A stretch of 64,000 nucleotides of DNA from Candidatus Kuenenia hertensis (GTDB lineage: Bacteria > Planctomycetota > Brocadiia > Brocadiales > Brocadiaceae): contig SOET01000005.1 in NCBI GenBank assembly GCA_021646465.1, positions 1 to 64,000 of the forward strand, written 5' to 3'. Of the stretch, positions 35,368 through 45,131 are shown one piece after another. The position numbers and the translations under genes are program-made. The notes beneath the pieces are model-generated. The model was not told where the DNA came from. It did not search any database and worked only from the letters and a program-made list of their open reading frames with translations. Position 1 is the first letter of the stretch, and the number at the start of each line of letters is the position of its first letter.

Positions 35368-36627
35368 CTAAAATTGGTACGTCATGGTAACAAAGAACCG
35401 GTCGTTTTGACTATATCCGCCAAAAAAGGTATCACGATGGCCGGACATAACATTAACACCAGCCTCTATATTGAAATTGAATTTGTTCCAGTTAACCGCC
35501 GGTTCAATATAACTGTCACGGTCGCTTATGTTATAAACCCCCGTCAGTTTTACCTGCCGGGTATTACTGTCATCAAAGCTGTAGGCCACTTTGCCGAAAA
35601 TGGCGTTATTAAAGATGCGCCGGAAATCTATTGTTTCAAAACCAACGGGGTTGTCACCCTGAGTTTTTACCTCATTCGCATATTGCAACAAGATGTAAAG
35701 GCTATCTGTATACTGAAAGATATCAACCCATTCACGGTCTATTCCAACTACACCCTGAACAAAATCGTCGTCTTTGTCCTGGTTAAAATACCCGATTTCT
35801 GACCGCAGTGTATAACCGGAGATTTCTTTTGCAAGCGATGCGGCAAATACTTCTTCGCTCCGGTAAACAGGGACTAAGCCGGTTTCTGTTGTTGAAACGG
35901 CCTCCAGCTTAAACGAAGGACTGTAGCCGTACCCTTTAAAGAAGCTCACACCAAGATCAAATCCGTTCCATGTGTGACCTGCACGGACTGCAAACTGTCC
36001 GCTGTCGCTGCTTACTCTTTCCTGTTCTTCATTGACAAGTCCCGGAGGCAGACTTCTTTCCCATCTGCTCCCAGCAACGGGGAGTTTAGAAGGTGAAAAT
36101 AACGGTATATAAACGATTTGTATGTAACTGTCGTACCCCAGACGAACGTCCAGGGAAGGCACACCGATACGCTCACTTCTTATGATATCTGTCCAGTCAC
36201 GCGGGCTAATGTTATCGGATGGAGAAATAGCGTCGGTTACCGACCAATCATACACTTGTTTGCCTGCCCTGATCCTCAACCATTTTTCATTCAATTCCCA
36301 ATACCCCTCTCTGAGAGTAACCGTCAGGCGTTCACCAGTGTTTTCTGTAAAGTCGTTTATATAACCATGAGCAAAGCCCGCCGTATCCTGGCGGATATCC
36401 CCTTCAAGATAAAACAAATATTTGTCCGCACAAAACCAGGTAAGTGTGGGAAGCAAACGGATTTCAGTGAACAACTGCCCCTCCTTACTATCAGTTGCTT
36501 CCCTGGAATATACCGTGCTGAAAGATTCAATGGTACCGCCTACCTTTACTTCGTTTGCATAACAGAAGGCAAGTCCATAAAGGGTTGAAAGGTAAAACAT
36601 AAACGTAAGCGATGAGGTAGTTTTCAT
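35368..36627 (-). CDS. Outer-membrane beta-barrel protein (DUF1302/alginate-export-like)
   Basis: A 419-residue protein with a signal peptide (MKTTSSLTFMFYLSTLYGL...AFCYA) and an overall alternation of polar/hydrophobic strands ending in a terminal Phe (VTMTYQF), the mark of outer-membrane barrels. REGYWELNEKWLRIRAGKQV resembles the DUF1302-type 'GKQ' strand that shares operons with RND exporters and LolA-like proteins. Last gene of the four-gene set SDR, MMPL, LolA-like, barrel. Its 3' part is duplicated at 32518. Likely exports a lipid or hydrophobic product at the outer membrane; substrate unknown. Confidence 0.78.
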   Translation of the reverse strand: MKTTSSLTFMFYLSTLYGLAFCYANEVKVGGTIESFSTVYSREATDSKEGQLFTEIRLLPTLTWFCADKYLFYLEGDIRQDTAGFAHGYINDFTENTGERLTVTLREGYWELNEKWLRIRAGKQVYDWSVTDAISPSDNISPRDWTDIIRSERIGVPSLDVRLGYDSYIQIVYIPLFSPSKLPVAGSRWERSLPPGLVNEEQERVSSDSGQFAVRAGHTWNGFDLGVSFFKGYGYSPSFKLEAVSTTETGLVPVYRSEEVFAASLAKEISGYTLRSEIGYFNQDKDDDFVQGVVGIDREWVDIFQYTDSLYILLQYANEVKTQGDNPVGFETIDFRRIFNNAIFGKVAYSFDDSNTRQVKLTGVYNISDRDSYIEPAVNWNKFNFNIEAGVNVMSGHRDTFFGGYSQNDRFFVTMTYQF

Positions 36628-36983
36628 TTTACGTAAAAAAAGAGCTGGAAAATGACTATTAAATTAGGTCGGGTTTTAAAAGACAAAAACCCAACTACTT
36701 TTCTTTTTACCCACCCCTAAATCCCCTCCCAGGAGGGGAATTTGATAAGTCCCCTCCTGGGAGGGGATTTAGGGGTGGGTAAAATACATAATGAGAAACT
36801 TTGAAATTCCTAAACGCTTAATCCGGCCTTCGGCGACTTTCAGTAATGTAGTAGCAAGGCGCGCCTTGCCACTACATGAACAGTTTGAAATTCCTTAACA
36901 TTAAAATATCCTGAAGAAGCGTCTTATCTCCCCTTTTTAAGGGAAACTTGATTGCGGCTTCGTTGTGCTATATATTTTCGTCT
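36628..36983. repeat. Intergenic palindromes between the LolA-like and barrel genes
   Basis: 36709-36781 is a long near-perfect palindrome: ACCCACCCCTAAATCCCC / TCCCAGGAGGGGA then TCCCCTCCTGGGA / GGGGATTTAGGGGTGGGT. 36800-36897 carries GAAATTCCTAAAC, a small GTAG...CTAC palindrome (GGCGCGCC centre) and TTGAAATTCCTTAAC. These are modular dispersed repeats that recur at 41570-41700 and 42400-42505. They interrupt an otherwise compact operon. Confidence 0.7.
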
Positions 36984-37763
36984 TTACCTTCGTTTCGTTT
37001 CCAGAAACCTCACGCTAAAAATCTCCGCAGGCGGATTGCTGTTAAGCTGGCGGTCTATAACCCGCAGTGACGTCCGGCGGTTAAGCAGCAGGTTATTGAC
37101 CTCTATGCAGTCTGTTCGCCACAGACCATTATCTGACTGTGTAATGCCATTATTTGTTTGTACTTTTAATAATTTGCCATTTTTGCCGTAATACTCCATT
37201 TTATGAAGAACAAACCCGTTACCGATCCAGGCTACACGCCGGCTATATCCTGTTTTAATGCAGGTATTCGGCAATATTTCTATAACCGACTGTTCTCCTT
37301 CCCGCCGTATTAATTGGTAAGTAAAATCCCTTGTCCGCTCACCGGTTAACTGGCGCAGGTCTTCATAAGTAAGGTCTGTGCCTGCAAAATATTTATCCTG
37401 TTCTCCCGGTGATACGCGGCGCACTCTCTTAAGCGAAGGCAATTTAAGCCACTGATCGTCGTTTTTTTGAGCGCGCCGCCACGTTAACAGCCCCAGTCCT
37501 TCATCCATTGCCGGTTTGTGGAACTTGACGGCAATCTTATCTTCTTCGCCGTCCGGGTCATACTTAATCCAGCGTGTTAATGTCTTTACATCCTTGCGGC
37601 CATCATAATATGAGACCACCATCTCAATCGCTTCTTGTTCATCGGGCGTTTGCCGGTAAAGCTGCCAGCTTTTGGCAATAATCTGCTCCGGCTTTAATTC
37701 TTCAGATAAGGCAAAATTGCCGTTCAGGCATATAAAAGTAAAAATCGCATAAATAATTTTCAT
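36984..37763 (-). CDS. Outer-membrane lipoprotein-sorting (LolA-like) protein
   Basis: A 259-residue periplasmic protein with signal peptide (MKIIYAIFTFICLNGNFALS). It reads as the LolA-like family that accompanies MMPL exporters: WIKYDPDGEEDKIAVKFHKPA, MDEGLGLLTWRRAQKNDDQW, LPSLKRVRRVSPGEQDKYF and GTDLTYEDLRQL are characteristic. It probably carries the exported lipid-like compound through the periplasm. Overlaps the MMPL stop by 4 bases. Confidence 0.85.
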   Translation of the reverse strand: MKIIYAIFTFICLNGNFALSEELKPEQIIAKSWQLYRQTPDEQEAIEMVVSYYDGRKDVKTLTRWIKYDPDGEEDKIAVKFHKPAMDEGLGLLTWRRAQKNDDQWLKLPSLKRVRRVSPGEQDKYFAGTDLTYEDLRQLTGERTRDFTYQLIRREGEQSVIEILPNTCIKTGYSRRVAWIGNGFVLHKMEYYGKNGKLLKVQTNNGITQSDNGLWRTDCIEVNNLLLNRRTSLRVIDRQLNSNPPAEIFSVRFLETKRR

Positions 37764-40249
37764 AATAATCTCCTGTTTTTAACATCCGCAACACACCACG
37801 GCAGTAGAGAAGGCATTATGACAAGCGCGCCGAAACCGCTTGCCAGCAGCATGACCATCATAATCCAGCCCAGCCGCATTACCGGGATAAAGCTTGACGC
37901 AAGCAACGGGGCAAAGCACAGCACATTCAGGATAATATCAACAAGGATAATCTTCCCCTTATCCGCCAGCGCATACCGGAGAGCATCGCGGACATCCTTG
38001 CCGCGCAGCAAGGCAGTCTGGTAGTCATAAATGAGATATAAGCTAAAATCAATGGCGGCATTAATGGTCAATGCCGTGATGCAGGCAGTTGCCTGATCAA
38101 GCGGCACTCTTAGTATTACCATGAGAAGCGCAATGGCGGATGAGGCAAATACGAATGGCACACTCATGACAAGGCCGGTGCGCCATCCCGTCAGCCGGTA
38201 CCGTTGAATGTTATTGCGGTTTCGCCGGAACACCCAGAACGCGCAGATGACAATAATAATCCACTGCGAATTTACCATATTCCACGGTTTTCCCTCACGG
38301 ATGTACTTATCGGTCTGCGGGTACAATGCCAGTTTATTAAAAGGCAATATGTCCAGATCGGAAAACTCTTTCCTTCCTAACTCTATAACGTCACTGCAGA
38401 GCTTTCCCGTTTTATTTGAATCTTCCATTGCCGCTGAGATAAAAAACACTAATCCGTTGTCAAACCATAATTGTTCCTTTATCAACGGTCCTAAATCCCA
38501 TGCTATTGTTTGAAAAATGTCATGTGCCTGCCGTTTGTCTGACGGAATACTGTTCTTATATGATTCACGGGAGATGACCTTGACGGTATCAAGGGCTGAA
38601 TTGACCTCACGCACGTTATCAAGTTCAGCCACCTTTTGCCCGAACTGATTTGCCCGTGACAGGAAAAGGGGGTCAGTGATACATGCGCTGCCCAGCTCAG
38701 GATGTTTGGGAACAACCGCGACAGATATGCGGTCGAAGCCGCAATTTGTCGGCTCATTTAAGAACCGGCTTGCACGATGCACAATGGTTCCCTGAATATA
38801 TTCAAGCGAATTAGTCTTTACTTCCAGGACGTTGAAATCCTTTTTTATAAAGGGCATATAGTCCAGGCCAATGATCCCGGCAGCCCCCACAGCCAGCAAT
38901 ACGGTAATACAGAGGAAAAAACGCCCTCTCTTTTTGCAGCCTGATGTTTGCTCCGGGTAAGGGTTCACTATTTTGTAACACCCCTTTACGGCTGTCTCCA
39001 TAACGTTGTTCCATGCATGTCCATATCTATCCGCCCGCGACAGGGATTTGTTTCCTGCTTCACCGCCAATCAACGTATGCAGGGCGGGAAGAAACCATAA
39101 AACTAAAATCAACAGGAACAGGATGCCGAGTGCTGAAAAAACACCCACCTCCAGTATGCCTCTGATGTTTATTTGATAGAGTGTCGCAAAGTTGAGCATA
39201 GCTATGGCCGCAGTGATTAGTATAGGATAATGAACGGGGCTTGTCTGTTGCCATGCCTGCCTTACAGATATATGAGGGAATTCCCGGCGGATGCTGTTAT
39301 AAAAATTAAATTTGCGTTCGGTGAATGAAATCCCTGAAACAATAATTGCGGTATTAACCAGAAGGAAATACACCCTTTCATACAAATTAATACCAAGCCA
39401 TTGGGCAATACCGATAGAACCTCTTACCCAAATAAAGCAGATAAGAACAACGGAGGTGGCCATTATTGCCTGACGCAGAGAGATGAAAGAAAAGAAAAAT
39501 GCAGCGCCTACGATAATCAATCCGAGAGAGGACAACTTTATAACGTCAGAAAGCAGCGCAGCGTCAAGGAGTCCTCTGGCTACCACATAGCCCGCCGGCA
39601 TGATATCCCTGAACTGTTGCGCGGGATAAATATCGGTCTTAAAATACCACTGCCATGCCGGAATATGCCTTTGTTCCAGAAACCCACCCACCTGGCGAAA
39701 GGTACCGATTTCATCATAGTGGGATGGCAACAGGAGATTTATCACCGCATAATTAAAATCCCTGCCGATTAGCAGGCCATAAACCCCCTCATCTGCTTTT
39801 ACTTTGCGCTTCCATTCCTGTATATCCCAATGAGGGTCTTCGGTAATCTTTTGCAGTAACTCCTCGTTTATATGCGGTTCGTTTATGAGTTCCGTTCCAG
39901 TGTCCTGATAATGTGCGGCTACCGAAAGGCTTAAAACTCCATATCCTTCAAATTCCTGCTTTACCTGATCGGTAAACCATTTGATGTATGAAAGGCTTTC
40001 TTTCGTAATCCCGTTTTTGAACGGAACCACAAAGGATACAGCATCGCCTGTGTTAAGGCCCTGCGATGAAAATCCTTTTACCCTTTGGTCAGACACATAA
40101 TAAGGATCTTTCCTGTTCAAAATAGGGTCGTCCAGGATGCCGCCTTTTTTCGCAATGATGTTGCCAAAAACCATTGGCAATGCGGTGATAAGCAATACCG
40201 TGATGACGATTATCCACGCACGGGTATGCCCACAGTGTTTCGTATTCAT
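37760..40249 (-). CDS. RND/MMPL family exporter
   Basis: An 829-residue inner-membrane protein with the RND layout: first helix (AWIIVITVLLITALPMVFG), a large periplasmic loop (about 40-250), five helices (about 255-420, e.g. LGLIIVGAAFFFSFISL), a second pair with the sixth at GRFFLCITVLLAVGAAGIIG, a second loop and a final five-helix bundle (about 665-820). The helix pairs VPFVFASSAIALLMVILRV and NAAIDFSLYLIYDYQ are typical. MMPL members export lipids or hopanoids. Overlaps both neighbours by 4 bases (ATGA-type), so SDR-MMPL-LolA is tightly coupled. Confidence 0.87.
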   Translation of the reverse strand: MNTKHCGHTRAWIIVITVLLITALPMVFGNIIAKKGGILDDPILNRKDPYYVSDQRVKGFSSQGLNTGDAVSFVVPFKNGITKESLSYIKWFTDQVKQEFEGYGVLSLSVAAHYQDTGTELINEPHINEELLQKITEDPHWDIQEWKRKVKADEGVYGLLIGRDFNYAVINLLLPSHYDEIGTFRQVGGFLEQRHIPAWQWYFKTDIYPAQQFRDIMPAGYVVARGLLDAALLSDVIKLSSLGLIIVGAAFFFSFISLRQAIMATSVVLICFIWVRGSIGIAQWLGINLYERVYFLLVNTAIIVSGISFTERKFNFYNSIRREFPHISVRQAWQQTSPVHYPILITAAIAMLNFATLYQINIRGILEVGVFSALGILFLLILVLWFLPALHTLIGGEAGNKSLSRADRYGHAWNNVMETAVKGCYKIVNPYPEQTSGCKKRGRFFLCITVLLAVGAAGIIGLDYMPFIKKDFNVLEVKTNSLEYIQGTIVHRASRFLNEPTNCGFDRISVAVVPKHPELGSACITDPLFLSRANQFGQKVAELDNVREVNSALDTVKVISRESYKNSIPSDKRQAHDIFQTIAWDLGPLIKEQLWFDNGLVFFISAAMEDSNKTGKLCSDVIELGRKEFSDLDILPFNKLALYPQTDKYIREGKPWNMVNSQWIIIVICAFWVFRRNRNNIQRYRLTGWRTGLVMSVPFVFASSAIALLMVILRVPLDQATACITALTINAAIDFSLYLIYDYQTALLRGKDVRDALRYALADKGKIILVDIILNVLCFAPLLASSFIPVMRLGWIMMVMLLASGFGALVIMPSLLPWCVADVKNRRLL

Positions 40250-41430
40250 ACTGATTGCGGGCGCTCCTTCCCGAAATTTACCTTCATAGCATAACTCAGA
40301 AGCCGTTCGATAAGCGCCTCATCTACTTTTGGATGTGCCGGAACGGCGCCAAGAATTTTTTTGACATTGCTATTATCAAAGACGGGTTCCCCGCACGTAT
40401 AATCCAGGTACTGCTTAATCATCCGGCTTATTCTTTCCTCCAGTTTCGTTACCGGGAAATGCTTATATTCACAGGCAAGGGCGTCACTATCCATAATCTG
40501 AATCCCCTCCAACTGAATGATTTTCAAGCTGGTATCCAATAACCAGTTAAATTTCGGTGGATTGGGATTAACGATGTGGAACGTCTTTCCTGTACTACCA
40601 GGATTTTCTGCAAGACGCACAACGATATCAACGATGTAGTCTATGCATCCCACATTCAACGTTGCATTTACTGACCCACAAATTCTCAGGGGGATATTGA
40701 GAACACCATTTTTCAGTGAAATCCTGTCGTCACCGTATAGGGAAAGATTGTTTGATATTTTATCCCGCAAGGCTTTAAAACCCATCATATAGTTGTAATA
40801 GCCGGTGAATGCCGTAGCAGCGCCCGTGTCAGACCTGCCCACGGCAATTCCAATCCGGTAAATGTTCGTCTTTAGCCCCAGCTTTATGGTTATATCGCGC
40901 ACCAGCATTTCTGCCTGAAGCTTTGATTTTTCGTATGGATTACGGAATCTCTGGCCAACGTCTGCCTCTTCTTCTAATGCCGTCTGCAGGCTTCCGTTTA
41001 ACAGTCTCGTGCGGTCGCCTGCCACGTAGGCGGTGCTCATGTAATGGAATTGTTTTACTGAAAGATACTTAACGAACTGAAGCACATTTCCGGTACCATG
41101 CAAATTTACCTGGTAAATCTCCGATGCCTCTTCACCTGAAAACTTTATATTGCCGGCAACATGCCAGACTTCGAGGTCGTAGTGTCCCAGCGTTTTTCTG
41201 TCCTCATTGCCAATCCCAAGTCCTGGAAGGCAAATATCCCCTTCGATTACCTTCCCTGAAAAATCCGGAATAAGTTCTTTCACCCGCTGTACGGCAGTTT
41301 TTTGCCCTTTTTTTCGTGCAAGCACAAACACCGGCAGTTTCCGGTATACAGGAGACGTAGAAAATCGCTGCAAAAGATTGCTGCCAACAAATCCGGTAAC
41401 GCCAGTAAGAAACAGGGCTTTATTCGGCAT
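40246..41430 (-). CDS. Thioester reductase-like extended SDR (NAD-binding 4)
   Basis: A 394-residue NAD(P)-binding protein. Start motif KALFLTGVTGFVGSNLLQRF (TGxTGFxG), middle VAGNIKFSGEEASEIYQVNL and NPYEKSKLQAEMLV with Y-x-x-x-K. This is the male-sterility/thioester reductase type, which reduces or modifies acyl-thioesters. The operon with an RND exporter and LolA-like protein points to lipid or acyl-chain modification before export. Stop overlaps the MMPL start by 4 bases. Confidence 0.83.
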   Translation of the reverse strand: MPNKALFLTGVTGFVGSNLLQRFSTSPVYRKLPVFVLARKKGQKTAVQRVKELIPDFSGKVIEGDICLPGLGIGNEDRKTLGHYDLEVWHVAGNIKFSGEEASEIYQVNLHGTGNVLQFVKYLSVKQFHYMSTAYVAGDRTRLLNGSLQTALEEEADVGQRFRNPYEKSKLQAEMLVRDITIKLGLKTNIYRIGIAVGRSDTGAATAFTGYYNYMMGFKALRDKISNNLSLYGDDRISLKNGVLNIPLRICGSVNATLNVGCIDYIVDIVVRLAENPGSTGKTFHIVNPNPPKFNWLLDTSLKIIQLEGIQIMDSDALACEYKHFPVTKLEERISRMIKQYLDYTCGEPVFDNSNVKKILGAVPAHPKVDEALIERLLSYAMKVNFGKERPQSV

Positions 41431-41796
41431 AAAATATCCTTCTTTGTATTTTAATAATATTTTTCATGTGTAAATTATGTCGTCTACGGCGACAGATTTT
41501 GTGTAGTGCTGGCCTTCATGGCCGGCAATGGCATTGGGTATGCATACCCAGCGGAGGATGAACCCCCGTGTTACATCATTGAAATTCCTAAACGTTTTTA
41601 TACGTAGGGCAAGACTTCAGCCTTGCTACTGTTTGAACACTTACCAGGGGTGGCAACCCTAAAGGGTCGCCCTACAACGGCATTGAAATTCCTGTACATT
41701 GAATTAGCCTGGTAGGTTGGGTTGAGTGAAGCGAAACCCAACATTTTCAAATGCCACAAACGGCTATATCAAATTTTGCTTTGCCCAACCTAGTAA
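41431..41796. repeat. Intergenic dispersed repeats
   Basis: No gene. Contains modular palindromes: GAAATTCCTAAACG at about 41580, GTAGGGCAAG...CTTGCTAC at 41605-41631, AGGGGTGGCAACCC...GGGTCGCCCT at 41645-41673, TTGAAATTCCTGTAC at 41684, then TAGGTTGGGTTGAGTGAAGC against CTTTGCCCAACCTA (41714-41790). Confidence 0.6.
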
Positions 41797-42226
41797 TTAA
41801 TCCTTACGTGTCACCACGCAAAACACACAAATCCCAAGCGGTTCCTGTTCAAAACTCACACATTCCAGAGGGATTCCGGCTTCTTCACACAACATTTTCA
41901 TGTCCTCTTTGGTGCGATAGTTGAGAAACCATTCAAGGCACCATTCCATAATATTACGGTTCGGATTGCCGGGATGATAATTGCCGAAGACTATACGTCC
42001 CCCTTCCGCAGTCCAGTCCCACATCCTTTTCAGCAAAATCTTTGCGCAACGGTTATCGAGATAATCAAAAAGCCCCGCAGCCCATACAAGGTCATAACGC
42101 CTATGTGTTCTCAACCGGAGCGAGTTAGCAACCTCCCATTGAAATGATACATGAGGAAGTTCATATCCCTTCAGCATCTCCCTTGCATATTCTACGGCTT
42201 TTTCCTCAACATCTACGCAGCCTTGT
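41797..42226 (-). pseudogene. SAM-dependent methyltransferase, 5' end lost
   Basis: The C-terminal 140 residues of a class I methyltransferase: GCVDVEEKAVEYAREMLKGY, SLRLRTHRRYDLVWAAGLFD, YLDNRCAKILLKRMWDWT, GGRIVFGNYHPGNPNRNI. The frame begins inside a dispersed repeat at about 42226, and the usual SAM-binding glycine loop (VLDLGCGxG) that should precede 'VDVEEKAV' is absent. So the gene has been truncated by repeat insertion or deletion. A restart at ATG 42177 exists but has no complete SAM site. Confidence 0.75.
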
Positions 42227-42510
42227 AGGGTAGATTAAGCGGAGCGAATCCACCATTCATGCGATAATCGTTGGTGGATACGGCGCAAAAACCAGCGCCT
42301 TTATCCACCCTATCCACACCGATCCCATAAACGGTTACAAAAAATCGGGAATGCACCCATATTGATGATAGTTGCAGACATCCCCTATTCTCCTTTAATT
42401 AGACCTTCGGCAACTTTTAACAGAGTAGGGTGGGCATTGCCCACCAAAAAAGGCAAGCAACGTGATACGGTGGGCAATGCCCACCCTACCAAGATTGAAA
42501 TTCCTAAACA
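42227..42510. repeat. Dispersed palindromes replacing a methyltransferase 5' end
   Basis: Two repeats: GTAGGGTAGATTAAGCGG then GGTGGATACGGCGC...ATCCACCCTATCC (42227-42315) and GTAGGGTGGGCATTGCCC with its complement GGGCAATGCCCACCCTAC (42425-42489), ended by TTGAAATTCCTAAACATT. No gene. Confidence 0.65.
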
Positions 42511-43425
42511 TTAAATTAATCTTTTCACAATAACCCGCATATCCTCAGATATACGGGCGGCGCAACATGGGATTCCGCCGGTATACGCATTCGGAAAGGA
42601 AGGATACGCCTTTCCTTCTATTCCCACAATGTGATAAACCGCACAACCTTTTGCCTTTATCATCTCCAGTTCTTCCTTATGCGGTTCGGGATACACCTCA
42701 TTTAACACAACCAAACCGGGCCAAAACAGACTCGTGTAATCGGACAATGCATAACTTTTGGAGATATTTATCAGAATCGCGCAACTTTCTTTTAGGTGGC
42801 CTGGCCATGATGCCGTATTCGCCTTTCCGTTGGTGGAATCCACGCAATAGACCTCGCGCCCATTCAGTCTCTTTATTAGCCTTCGTCCAACAAAACCATT
42901 GCCGCCCAAAACGATAAGGGGCGTATTTTTGCCGTGTCTTTCAATGGTTCTCACGTGTCCCTCTGCCCTTACAATAGCTTCTACCGCCACGTCCATCTCC
43001 ACGGTTTCTCTGACAAACCTGTTTTTAAAAAGTATGCCTGGCAAGATGCCGGCAAATGTCTTTTGTGTCGCCCCGATAAGCCGGCGAACATGCTCGGCCC
43101 TCCCGGCCAATGCCTGTAAATTGCCGCTATTATCGGTATTTCTAAAATCATCATCCGTACCGGTAATTCCTAAAATCAATCCCCATTTGCCATTTTGCCG
43201 GAACACACCGCCAATCCATGGCGACCACTTTAAAGCATGCCAATGTCTTTTATAGAGGTATGCAGACGTGTAATCCTTTGTTGCAGGGTACATGACAAAC
43301 ACGGAGCGCAGAAAATTCCATCGCCGGTTTATCGCGCCAATAACCCGAAAAACAAGGTTGTGATTGAAGAGGGCATTCACGAAAAGTATGAGTATCTTTC
43401 GCAGATGTCCGGCCATACAATGCAT
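42511..43425 (-). CDS. Rossmann-fold NAD(P)-binding protein, unknown substrate
   Basis: A 304-residue protein with a Rossmann glycine motif at about residue 165-180 (TPLIVLGGNGFVGRRLIKRL). The first 160 residues carry an unrecognised helical region (AGRAEHVRRLIGATQKTFAG). TASWPGHLKESCAILINIS resembles the second half of a nucleotide-binding domain of 'shikimate/hydroxyacid' type. The role is not known. It lies upstream of the lipid-exporter operon on the same strand but separated by repeats. Confidence 0.6.
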   Translation of the reverse strand: MHCMAGHLRKILILFVNALFNHNLVFRVIGAINRRWNFLRSVFVMYPATKDYTSAYLYKRHWHALKWSPWIGGVFRQNGKWGLILGITGTDDDFRNTDNSGNLQALAGRAEHVRRLIGATQKTFAGILPGILFKNRFVRETVEMDVAVEAIVRAEGHVRTIERHGKNTPLIVLGGNGFVGRRLIKRLNGREVYCVDSTNGKANTASWPGHLKESCAILINISKSYALSDYTSLFWPGLVVLNEVYPEPHKEELEMIKAKGCAVYHIVGIEGKAYPSFPNAYTGGIPCCAARISEDMRVIVKRLI

Positions 43426-43461
43426 GTTGTGTCCTTTTCTTCTTATATAAAAAACTCCAGC

Positions 43462-43594
43462 GGTTCAAGTTTGCAACTCAATGTCATTAAGTTAAGCAAC
43501 CGGCAGCAGAAGTCCCCCTTAAAAAAGGGGGATTCAGGGGGTTGTTTTGATAAATCAACCCTTAACTTAATGGCATTAGTTTGCAACTTGAACC
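43462..43594. repeat. Nested palindromic repeat, copy A
   Basis: Outer arms GGTTCAAGTTTGCAACT / AGTTTGCAACTTGAACC, inner arms CAATGTCATTAAGTTAAG / CTTAACTTAATGGCATT, and a core with AGTCCCCCTTAAAAAAGGGG then GATTCAGGGGGTTGTTTTG. Nearly identical copies at 48033-48131 (opposite orientation) and 52568-52665; a variant with a different core at 44961-45131. Confidence 0.85.
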
Positions 43595-44281
43595 ACACAT
43601 TTTATGTCGTTAATTACACCGTGTGATTACACACAGCACTATTTCTATATAAACTTACGAAACTGATAACCCGCTGGAAAGGGTAAATATCACAAGCAAG
43701 ATGCTTGTGTTACATTGCGCAGGTAACTGCAAAAAATCGGGCATGTTCCCTGACAACGTGTTATTAGTTTAAAATTTAATTTCGTCTCTATACTTATCGC
43801 CGTTAAATTCATTTTTGGTGCATATAATTTTGAATAAATTTGATGTGCAGTTTTCATCCTGAGTTTTTTGTGTGGGTTCATGTTTGTCACATGAACCCAC
43901 CACGGGAAAGAAATAATGCAAATTTCATGAAGGAATTAAGAGAGGGGTTTTGTAAATATCATGTGCTTTACGATATTTTAAGGGGGCAACGTAGTACACG
44001 CAATTTGTATTGAAAAACACTTTATTTTTATATGGTTATTTACGTTAGACACCGCATATCATTTTGCCTGAGTTATTTTGAACTTAACGTAGGGCAAACC
44101 CTTCAGGTTTGCTTCGCTGTCTGTATTAGGTATACAGCCTAAATTGGAGAAAAAGTTAGTAACTATGCAACAAAACCTTGAAATTTCATTGTATTCTCTG
44201 CATACTAAGTTATTAACTTTTTCTCCAATTTAGGATACAGACAGCAAGGCTAAAGCCTTGCCCTACATTAATCTTTCTTAA
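43595..44281. repeat. Intergenic region with a MITE-like inverted repeat
   Basis: No gene. 44138-44164 (CCTAAATTGGAGAAAAAGTTA-GTAACT) is inversely repeated at 44207-44234; the pair is flanked by GCTGTCTGTAT and ATACAGACAGC and then by CAAACC...CTTGCCCTAC modules. 43683-43735 carries the 'CAAGATGCTTGTGTTACATT' repeat also seen at 46321 and just before RT-cas1 at 48336. 43862-43901 is a GGGTTCATGTTTGTC/ACATGAACCC hairpin. Confidence 0.7.
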
Positions 44282-44779
44282 TCAATCAATCCTTTTTACC
44301 ACCACTGTCCCGGCTATTTTATCGTGCCATGCCTGGTGATCCTTATCCCAAATAGCCCATAGATAACCCAGCCCAAAAATCAGACTGCTTACAAATTTCC
44401 CAATAACTTCCCTGAGAACCATGCGCCAGAAACCGGGATAATCACCGCTCAGTTTTTCCACTACCTTTTCTCTCAGTATCCACTTCCCGGGAGTCATCCC
44501 CTTGCTTAACAACCAAAAGTAAAATCCGCCATAGGGAATAACGGCAATGAATATCGCCGCCAGTGCGCCGCCTTCACCAAAGGCGCTGCCTATACCTCCA
44601 AAGATAGCCTGCAAGATTAAAAATATTACAACGCCAATTGCCGGGTCAATAACTGTAGCCATCCACCGTCTGAAAAGACTTGATTTTTTTCCTGTACGTT
44701 TATTTGGTATAAAAACCTCACACCAGTTGCAAAAAAGCCTGTCTGCCAAAATTTCCCTGCTACATCCCGGACAATTCAT
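44282..44779 (-). CDS. RDD-family membrane protein with N-terminal zinc ribbon
   Basis: A 165-residue protein. N-terminal short zinc ribbon MNCPGCSREILADRLFCNWC (four Cys), then the RDD domain: FRRWMATVIDPAIGVVIFLI, SKGMTPGKWILREKVV and FVSSLIFGLGYLWAIWDKDH, with three hydrophobic helices. The motif R-x-x-A-x-x-I-D (RRWMATVID) is the RDD signature. Function in most bacteria is unknown; some members are Na+/H+ antiporters. Confidence 0.85.
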   Translation of the reverse strand: MNCPGCSREILADRLFCNWCEVFIPNKRTGKKSSLFRRWMATVIDPAIGVVIFLILQAIFGGIGSAFGEGGALAAIFIAVIPYGGFYFWLLSKGMTPGKWILREKVVEKLSGDYPGFWRMVLREVIGKFVSSLIFGLGYLWAIWDKDHQAWHDKIAGTVVVKRID

Positions 44780-44960
44780 ACTATTCCTCCCTTACTTAAT
44801 AATGTTTGGTTTAACGTTACAGAAACATACATTGTTTTTTTCAAGAATGCAGATGGTATAGGAAATGAGGAGACGAATCAATCGGGGTTTCACCTACAAT
44901 ATTGTAAAAAATTCCACTACAGGCAACACAAACCTTTTTTGCGGGTTCGGATTTGCAACC

Positions 44961-45131
44961 CAATGTCATTAGGTTAAGGATGCATTTCTGATTTTTTTCC
45001 GGCTTCCGCCAGGTTTTAATTAAACATTACAGTAGTGTTAACCCTGACAGGGTTCTGAACCCTGTCAGGGTTGTTTCGTCCTGACCCCATTAACGGTTAC
45101 AAAAGACAGGTGGCTTAACTTAATGACATTG
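44961..45131. repeat. Nested palindromic repeat, variant copy D
   Basis: Same arms as copies A-C (CAATGTCATTAGGTTAAG / CTTAACTTAATGACATTG, with GGTTCGGATTTGCAACC / GAGTTGCAAATTTGAACC outside) but a different core that holds the AACCCTGACAGGGTT...AACCCTGTCAGGGTT palindrome (45049-45073). The region 44780-45420 otherwise holds a GCGGGTTCAGGTTTG/TAACCTGAACCCGC hairpin at 45316-45345 and no gene. Confidence 0.75.
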
